NCBI GenBank assembly: GCA_903859815.1
Contig: CAIOOA010000251.1
Location: forward strand, 1 to 38,437
Direction of reading: 5' to 3'
Origin: an uncultured Methylococcaceae bacterium
GTDB lineage: Bacteria > Pseudomonadota > Gammaproteobacteria > Methylococcales > Methylococcaceae
Length of the DNA: 38,437 nucleotides
In this document: in pieces, positions 32,824-38,437 of the stretch
How positions within the stretch are numbered: position 1 is the first letter of the stretch
How the letters are laid out: every line of letters begins with the position of its first letter
Position numbers and translations under genes: made by a program
Notes under the pieces: model-generated
Told to the model about the DNA's origin: nothing
Database searches by the model: none
The model's input: the letters and a program-made list of their open reading frames with translations, nothing else

Positions 32824-35046
32824 ATGTTGAAACCTCTTTTTGGGGTGTTGCTCTGTTGGATGGGCTTGGCGTTGTCAGTCCATGCCGATACGCGCAATCA
32901 TGTAAGGGTTGTGTTGGACCTGTCCCAGTCGATGATTAAAAACGATCCCGGCAGGATGGCGATTTTATCCACCTTACTGCTTTATGACCTAGCCCAACCC
33001 AACCCTACCCAAGGCGACAGCTTCAAAGTCATTCCATTCAAAGAAAAAGGCTGGGATTGGGCCAAGGCCATCCCCACGACCAACGGCCCGGTGATTGAAG
33101 TGGATTCGCTGAATCGCAAGTCATTTGTCGACAAGGTCAAGGGATTGGACTACAACGCCACACGCACCCATTTCTATCCCGGCATCCGTGAAGCCATCCT
33201 GGATTTGGAAAATACACCCAAGGGCGACACTCGCACGATTGTATTGGTGACTGACGGGATGCCGGAGGAAAAAACCAAGAATCAAGAAGCCGGACGCATC
33301 CAAAAGGAATTATTGCCTATGCTCGAAAAAGGTGACATGCGCTTATACGTGCTGGCATTTAGCAAAGAAGCCACCGGCAATAAGCCGTTTTTTGATGCCT
33401 TGACGAAAAGCGACAGCTTGGGCAAATCATTTTTTGACGAAAAGGGCGACCATCTGCTGGAAGGAATGCTGGAATTATTCGCCACCGGCTTGGGCTATGA
33501 TGTGGATGTGCCCAAACCCCTGCCCCAAACCACTTCATTGCAACTCAACCTAGGCGGCAAGCTGCCCAGAGCAGCCGTCGTCGTCCTCAGCCCCGGCGCG
33601 ATTGGATTCCCCACCTTAAAGCTTGCCCCGCCGCCCAATCAGCCCGTCATCGTCAGTGAAAGCACGGTCAAAACCAATCCGTCAGGCGTGGCGCAAGGAG
33701 CGGCCTATACCCTTGCTTGGGCATTATCTCCTGCCCCATCGCCCTATGAATTGACCACGGATGCCAAACAAGGCTCGGTTGCGGTGTTGCGGCCTGTGCA
33801 AGTGCGGCTGAACGTGCGCCGCGACCCCAAGCGCCCCGGTGTGAATATTGACCGGGCCATGGCAAAAACCGTGCTGCCCTTGGCCTTGGAGGTCAATACC
33901 GAGTATGGTGGCAACCCCGGCGATGTCAACGTCAAATATTGGTTGCATGGGCCGGGTAGTCAGGTGGACAAACTGCCCAATGCACCACCGGGTCTGGGCT
34001 ACAAAACCCCACCTGCCAGCGGCAATATGTACGATATGCCAGTCAAGTTTGCTGAAAACAATCCCCCGAACAAACTGTATCAAGGCTCGGTGACGGTCGA
34101 AGCCAGCCGTGGTGCGAAAACCGTCGGTGAATTGGCTTCCCCGCATTCGGTCGATGTGTATCCGTTTGTCGCCATCACCCCTTACCCGAGGCAGGTGGAT
34201 GCCGACCCGCAAGGCTCGGTATTGCAAAAGGGCGATAAACGTTGCGTGGATTTTGAATTGAAGCTGGATGCAGGAGAATTGCCGGAACACCCTCCTTATG
34301 CCGTCCGGGCGGTGTTGCGCCCGGTCAATGCAAAGACCATGGAATATGAATTGAGAAAATCCTCGTTCACCTTGGATGGCTACCCGTTACAGGTGGAAAA
34401 CCAGCTAGGGGCAATCCCCGGCGACTGGCAAAAAGGCCGGTTATTGGACAGCGAGGCATTACTCGTCAAACACCACGAGTTATGCATCAAAATAGGCGAC
34501 CCTAAATTCTCGCAAACCACCGCTTCGGTGGATTTACCAGTGCATTTCATCCTTGCCAAATCCCCTTACGACGATTTTGATGTCATCGCCCCTTTGACCG
34601 TCCGCATCAAACTATCCCCCTCGCCATTTGACTGGACACTCTGGTTGCTGCCTGCCTTGGCGATGCTGGCCCTGGCCCTGCTCTGGCATCTGCGTGACCG
34701 ACCTACCCTGCCTGCCGATCTAGGCTATGCCATCATCCCGGATTCCCCATCGGCAAACTGGGTTTCCAAGACATTTCAGGCTGGATTTGGCCTTAGCCGC
34801 CTACTCGGACTCAAGGAGGAAAAACCCATCATCCCCGATGGCACAACCCGACCCGTGGCTTGGTTATGCCCGGATCAGGGCGAACTTTACCAATTGCGGT
34901 TGGCGCAAGGGGTTCGGATGGAAGCAGTGAATGGCGGCGAAGCGGTCAATCCTGCCCAAAACCGCTTAGTGACGGTGGCTGTGCAACTGACTTACCGCTT
35001 GCATACACCTAACGGCAACTACCTGTTTCGGTTGGAGTATTGTTAA
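32824..35046 (+). CDS. Membrane-anchored von Willebrand A protein 2
   Basis: A 740-residue protein. Signal peptide about 1-21 (LALSVHA); vWA domain about 27-220 with MIDAS DLSQS (Asp32, Ser34, Ser36), a threonine in TRTHFYPGI and IVLVTDGMPEE, all intact. The long middle region is beta-rich, with GDVNVKYWLHGPG and VDVYPFVAITPYPRQ, then one membrane helix at about 604-623 (LWLLPALAMLALALLWHL). The cytoplasmic tail of about 115 residues differs from those of genes 1 and 3 and ends NGNYLFRLEYC. Its start is 4 bases after gene 1 and its stop is 3 bases before gene 3. The family resembles vWA proteins of the BatA/TerY-like type in layout only. Confidence 0.83.
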   Translation: MLKPLFGVLLCWMGLALSVHADTRNHVRVVLDLSQSMIKNDPGRMAILSTLLLYDLAQPNPTQGDSFKVIPFKEKGWDWAKAIPTTNGPVIEVDSLNRKSFVDKVKGLDYNATRTHFYPGIREAILDLENTPKGDTRTIVLVTDGMPEEKTKNQEAGRIQKELLPMLEKGDMRLYVLAFSKEATGNKPFFDALTKSDSLGKSFFDEKGDHLLEGMLELFATGLGYDVDVPKPLPQTTSLQLNLGGKLPRAAVVVLSPGAIGFPTLKLAPPPNQPVIVSESTVKTNPSGVAQGAAYTLAWALSPAPSPYELTTDAKQGSVAVLRPVQVRLNVRRDPKRPGVNIDRAMAKTVLPLALEVNTEYGGNPGDVNVKYWLHGPGSQVDKLPNAPPGLGYKTPPASGNMYDMPVKFAENNPPNKLYQGSVTVEASRGAKTVGELASPHSVDVYPFVAITPYPRQVDADPQGSVLQKGDKRCVDFELKLDAGELPEHPPYAVRAVLRPVNAKTMEYELRKSSFTLDGYPLQVENQLGAIPGDWQKGRLLDSEALLVKHHELCIKIGDPKFSQTTASVDLPVHFILAKSPYDDFDVIAPLTVRIKLSPSPFDWTLWLLPALAMLALALLWHLRDRPTLPADLGYAIIPDSPSANWVSKTFQAGFGLSRLLGLKEEKPIIPDGTTRPVAWLCPDQGELYQLRLAQGVRMEAVNGGEAVNPAQNRLVTVAVQLTYRLHTPNGNYLFRLEYC

Positions 35047-35049
35047 GGC

Positions 35050-37425
35050 ATGAAAAGAGGGAATGGATGGATGGCGTGTTGGCTGATTTATGGCCTACTG
35101 CTGGGAATGGCGTCATTAGCCGAGGCCAAGGCCACTGGACGGCATATCAGCATCATCGTCGATACGTCCGGGTCCATGCTGGGCAGTGACCCGCGACGCT
35201 ATACCTTGCAACTTTCGCAAATTCTGGCCGATTTATCCGGCAAGGAAGACAGCCTCAGTATCATCCGCTTGCCGCAGTCCGAGCATAGCTGCGCCGATGC
35301 TGCCAATGCCGGACTCTCACGGCCCATGAATCAGGCCGACCGAAACGGTTTTCAACAGAGTTTGGATGCTTTAATCAGTTATGGAGGAGATAATTTCTTC
35401 GCCGCACCCATCCATACAGCCGAAGCGGAGTTGGAAAAGTACCCAGAAAAATCCCGATTGCTACTGTTTATTGCGGATTCTGGCGGTTTGGGAAACTGTA
35501 ATGCCGAACTTTCCGCAGAACTGACCCGCTTGAAAGCGCAAGGGGTGATGATCGCCGCCATCAACATGGGCGGACTGGGGGCTTTCGATCACAACCCGGC
35601 ATTCACCTTCACCAAAGGGGCCATGAATGCCGAGGAATTGGTTGAATCCGTGGCCGAAGTTTATCAGCATTTCATCGGCGGCAAGCAAGCGCAAACCGGA
35701 CGGGTCGAAGAGACGATTGAAGTGGACATCGCCCCGTTGGCCCGGCAAGCCTTTCTGGTCATTGCGGCAGATGGGGCGATGACGGGCGTGGAAGCCGTGA
35801 CTGGCAATCCTGCCGCCGAGCAGGTGGAACTCAATCATCAAGGCGGAGGCCAAGCGCTAGGGCTAGACGGTCGCCGCCGTGATTACCGCATCGTCCGCCT
35901 CCAACGGCCCGAAGCGGGACGTTGGCGGTTTAAGGCAACCGGCCTATCCGACCCAGCGGGCTGGATGTTATTGCAAGACTCGGCACTCGGGTTTCGATTG
36001 ATGTCGCCACCGAAATTGGCACAGGGTATCGCCGCCCCGTTACAGGTGGAGGTTTATGACCTGGATACCGGGCAACGGGTGGCTGACACCTCGCGCTGGC
36101 CGGGCTTGGAGGCCAACCTGTCGGTCGAAGGCCAAACCTTCACGTTTCGAGACAACGGGCAGGACGGCGACCGCAAAGCCGGCGACGGCATCCTGACCGC
36201 TTTAGTGACGTTGAACCAACTCGGCAAGCACACTGCCCCGCTGCGTTTGCAAAGCGATACGCTGGATCGCTCGACCGAGATTGAATTTCAAGTCGATAAA
36301 ATCGGCTGGCTATTGGAAGCCCAAGTCCCGGCCAAAGCCGAAGTGGGCAACCCGCTGAATCTGACAGTGCAAGCCAAGCCTAATCTAACAGCGACCTCGC
36401 CCGTGCCATTGCGGGTGATTGAAGCAAACAACCCCGCAGGGGTTACCTTGGCTAGTTTGCACGACGACGGGCTGCAAGGCGACAAGCAAGCCGGCGATGG
36501 CCTATTTAGTGGCGTTTTCACACCGCTGAAAACCGGCGACTTAAGCCTGAGCTTCATGCCTCAAGGTGGCAGTGGCGGACTCCCCACCACGGCGACCGTG
36601 AAAATCGTCGGCAGCATCAAGTTTCCGCCCGCCGAACCCGTGCAACTCGGTCGGACAGGCAGCCACGGCGAACGCCAATCGAACTTGGATTTGTCCGCCG
36701 CCGTCGTCAAAGGCGAATTCCCCTTGGAACTGAGTAGCGATTTCGCCGCCCCCGGTAGTGTATTGGAAATCGATTTGGGTTCTGGTTGGGTAGCTTTGGA
36801 TGACAGTCCCCGCCTTTTGCTGCTAGAACAGACCGGCACTAGGCTGTGGCCTGTCCGGTTGCGGACGGGCGATTGCCCAACGGGTGTCACCCCCGACCAA
36901 GGCTTCAGCATCCAACTCAAAGGATTGGATGCCGACGACCGGCCTTTGCACTACGCCGCCCCGCTTAAGCTGGAAATTATCGAAGACCCTTGGCTGCATT
37001 GTTGGTGGCCGTTGCTGGCGACCCTCGCCGGCGGACTTTTGGCGGGGATCATCATCCATGGGTTTTGGTCGCCGTCTAGGTTTTCGCCCCGTTTAGGTGT
37101 TGTCCTTTCACCGGAAGAAGACATGGGCGAAGGCTTTTTCCACCCGATACGGGCGCAACGCGGAACCGGCAGCGGATTCTACCGGGATGCCCGTGTCCAC
37201 ATACGCCAAGATTTCCGACTATCTGGCAGTGGCAAGGGCAGTATTGCTTGCCTACGCGCCAGTGGCAAGCGAGTCTATATCCACCCGACAGGTGGTTCTC
37301 AACTTTTGCGCCAAAACTTGGACGGCGACTGGGAACCGCTCGCACCGGAAGAAACTCCCGTGCATTTTGGTATGGTCTATAAAGATGCCATGGGGGGATT
37401 GTTTTTTGAGATTAGGAATGGGTAG
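35050..37425 (+). CDS. Membrane-anchored von Willebrand A protein 3
   Basis: A 791-residue protein. Signal peptide about 1-26 (ASLAEA); vWA domain about 32-225 with MIDAS DTSGS (Asp38, Ser40, Ser42). The later threonine position reads GGDNFF and the aspartate loop reads FIADSGG, so the metal site may be weakened. Two choice-of-anchor X-like units follow, at DNGQDGDRKAGDG and DDGLQGDKQAGDGLFSG, both with the Asp-rich loop. One membrane helix lies at about 651-672 (LLATLAGGLLAGIIIHGF). The cytoplasmic tail has GFYRDARVHI, DFRLSGSGKG and LDGDWEPL and aligns with the tail of gene 1. The start is 3 bases after gene 2. The tubulin-like gene follows after 71 bases. Confidence 0.85.
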   Translation: MKRGNGWMACWLIYGLLLGMASLAEAKATGRHISIIVDTSGSMLGSDPRRYTLQLSQILADLSGKEDSLSIIRLPQSEHSCADAANAGLSRPMNQADRNGFQQSLDALISYGGDNFFAAPIHTAEAELEKYPEKSRLLLFIADSGGLGNCNAELSAELTRLKAQGVMIAAINMGGLGAFDHNPAFTFTKGAMNAEELVESVAEVYQHFIGGKQAQTGRVEETIEVDIAPLARQAFLVIAADGAMTGVEAVTGNPAAEQVELNHQGGGQALGLDGRRRDYRIVRLQRPEAGRWRFKATGLSDPAGWMLLQDSALGFRLMSPPKLAQGIAAPLQVEVYDLDTGQRVADTSRWPGLEANLSVEGQTFTFRDNGQDGDRKAGDGILTALVTLNQLGKHTAPLRLQSDTLDRSTEIEFQVDKIGWLLEAQVPAKAEVGNPLNLTVQAKPNLTATSPVPLRVIEANNPAGVTLASLHDDGLQGDKQAGDGLFSGVFTPLKTGDLSLSFMPQGGSGGLPTTATVKIVGSIKFPPAEPVQLGRTGSHGERQSNLDLSAAVVKGEFPLELSSDFAAPGSVLEIDLGSGWVALDDSPRLLLLEQTGTRLWPVRLRTGDCPTGVTPDQGFSIQLKGLDADDRPLHYAAPLKLEIIEDPWLHCWWPLLATLAGGLLAGIIIHGFWSPSRFSPRLGVVLSPEEDMGEGFFHPIRAQRGTGSGFYRDARVHIRQDFRLSGSGKGSIACLRASGKRVYIHPTGGSQLLRQNLDGDWEPLAPEETPVHFGMVYKDAMGGLFFEIRNG

Positions 37426-37438
37426 TGCAGCAATTGAG

Positions 37439-37477
37439 TTTGGCTGCTTATATAATCCCAACCATAAACCAGCCAAA
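37439..37477 (+). promoter_or_regulatory. Inverted repeat flanking a TATAAT box before the tubulin-like gene
   Basis: TTTGGCTG (37439-37446) and CAGCCAAA (37470-37477) are perfect 8-base inverted arms with a perfect -10 hexamer TATAAT at 37451-37456 between them. The -35 match is poor. It could be an operator on an internal promoter or an mRNA hairpin between the operon genes. Confidence 0.35.
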
Positions 37478-37484
37478 GCACCAC

Positions 37485-37490
37485 AGGAAG
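37485..37490 (+). promoter_or_regulatory. Shine-Dalgarno deciding the start of the tubulin-like gene
   Basis: AGGAAG with a 6-base spacer before ATG 37497. It is the only strong site in the gap and fixes this start. Confidence 0.65.
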
Positions 37491-37496
37491 CACATC

Positions 37497-38437
37497 ATGA
37501 GCGAAGATTACAGAACAGGCCAAGGCAGCGTCATCCCCACCTTGATTATTGGCATTGGCGGGACGGGTTCGAGGATTGTGGACCGCTTGGCGGGGCGGGC
37601 GGCGCGTTTGGCGAATTGGGAAAGCCAGTTGCGGCCCTTGACCCATTTCGTGTCCATCGACACCAATGAATTGGACCAGCATAAGCTTAAATTCATCCCT
37701 ACCGGCAATCGGTTGAACATCGCCGCTTTCGACAAGGCGGTGGTGATCGAAAATTTCCGCCGATCCCAAGAGGATCAGGCATTGCAATGGCTGGACAAGG
37801 GCTACCGCCCACGCCCCGGCTTCAGGCCGGGGGCGGGTCAAATCCGGGTGGAATCCCGCTTGGGGTTTTTCTATCATTCGCAGGAGATTCGCCAACGCTT
37901 GAAGGACTTGGTCGATGCCAGCCTCAGGCCGGGTGTCACTTGGCGGCAATCTTCCCCGCCTAAGTTCAATGTTTACATTTTCTGCACCTTGGCCGGCGGC
38001 ACGGGTTCGGGCAGTTTCTTGTCGGTGGCTTATTTGGTGGACGCCGTGGTCAGGGAGCAGAACTGGCAACCGAGGATCATCGGCAATCTGTTGCTATCCA
38101 CGATCATGCTGGATAAAGTCGGCCCGGAACTGCATTCCGACATTCATGCCAACACCTATGCCGCATTGAAGGAATTGGAGCATCTGACCAAACTGGATTA
38201 TAAACAAGTCAAGGACGAAGGCCGCACTGAAGAGCCTTTTGTTTACTGCCGAGACCCTTACAACCGGGAGATTCCCAAAGTCAAAGCCCGACCCTTTTTC
38301 CTGAGTTTCATCTTTGACCGCCCGTTCCATTTGGGTTTGCCCGACCCGGAAGCCGCCATTGCCGATGCGGCTTTCCTGCAAATCTTCACGCCGCTGATCG
38401 ACAATTTGGCGGGCGAGTTGGACAACTATGAGAAAAA
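37497..38437 (+). CDS. Tubulin/FtsZ-superfamily GTPase (tubulin-like domain), 3' truncated by the window
   Basis: At least 313 residues are visible and the frame is still open at the edge. The N-terminus has the nucleotide-binding loop IIGIGGTGSRIVDRL (17-31), and the tubulin signature loop is AGGTGSGSFLSVAYL at about 165-179, the equivalent of GGGTGSG in FtsZ. FVSIDTNELD (51-60) fits the second strand and T2 region. This matches the bacterial tubulin_2 (PF13809-type) family, usually more than 1000 residues, which is distinct from cell-division FtsZ. It probably binds GTP and polymerises at the membrane. It follows three vWA membrane proteins on the same strand, an association reported by comparative genomics for an FtsZ-like membrane-remodelling system. 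Confidence 0.88.
   Translation, partial: MSEDYRTGQGSVIPTLIIGIGGTGSRIVDRLAGRAARLANWESQLRPLTHFVSIDTNELDQHKLKFIPTGNRLNIAAFDKAVVIENFRRSQEDQALQWLDKGYRPRPGFRPGAGQIRVESRLGFFYHSQEIRQRLKDLVDASLRPGVTWRQSSPPKFNVYIFCTLAGGTGSGSFLSVAYLVDAVVREQNWQPRIIGNLLLSTIMLDKVGPELHSDIHANTYAALKELEHLTKLDYKQVKDEGRTEEPFVYCRDPYNREIPKVKARPFFLSFIFDRPFHLGLPDPEAAIADAAFLQIFTPLIDNLAGELDNYEK

Noticed and set aside
37377-38069. 230-residue open frame antisense to the tubulin-like gene
   Set aside because: The plus strand encodes two tubulin-family nucleotide motifs with a good ribosome-binding site; the antisense product has no recognisable features.

Overview
The window comes from a Gram-negative bacterium, most likely a gammaproteobacterium. 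The evidence is a TonB-dependent outer-membrane receptor with a signal peptide and TonB box, an ExbB/ExbD pair, a periplasmic TAXI-type binding protein, a lipobox lipoprotein, and good Shine-Dalgarno sites before many genes. Composition is moderately GC-balanced, with a clearly AT-richer DUF2142 gene. The overall style resembles methylotrophic gammaproteobacteria, but no marker here proves that.

Layout. 0-7 kb: the tail of an unidentified gene, a 1469-residue two-part Ycf48-type repeat protein ending in two SHOCT motifs, an orphan TAXI solute-binding protein, a small exported Sel1 protein and an orphan DhaL. 7-11.7 kb: a TIR-NACHT-FGE protein of the prokaryotic NLR-like defence type, whose C-terminus looks like a diversity-generating retroelement target, then a PD-(D/E)XK Rpn/transposase_31 protein with a 12-base tandem repeat. 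11.7-21.7 kb: ExbB/ExbD, a DUF2142 membrane protein, an IS3 OrfA remnant, a secreted protein behind a strong sigma-54 promoter match, a small lipoprotein, a TonB-dependent receptor, a large modular GH5 glycosidase and a small membrane protein. 21.9-29.7 kb: a ParD/ParE module, a second module with a truncated toxin, a 1332-residue protein of unknown function with a central hydrophobic region, and an 800-residue protein with an internal Hint domain. 29.8-38.4 kb: a single-pass membrane protein divergent from three nearly abutting genes for membrane-anchored von Willebrand A proteins, followed by a tubulin/FtsZ-like protein that runs off the window.

How the genes may work together. The clearest multi-gene system is vWA-vWA-vWA-tubulin-like. 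Three proteins would place vWA domains in the periplasm, cross the membrane once near the C-terminus and end in short cytoplasmic domains, two of which are homologous. The next gene encodes a cytoplasmic tubulin-superfamily GTPase. This fits a proposed but little-characterised class of membrane-remodelling system built on FtsZ-like and vWA proteins. ExbB/ExbD could energise the TonB-dependent receptor, although no tonB is present. The TIR-NACHT-FGE protein, the toxin-antitoxin modules, the transposase remnant and the Hint and 1332-residue genes look like accessory or conflict genes. Dispersed palindromes of REP type sit in several intergenic gaps. No tRNA, rRNA or CRISPR array was recognised.
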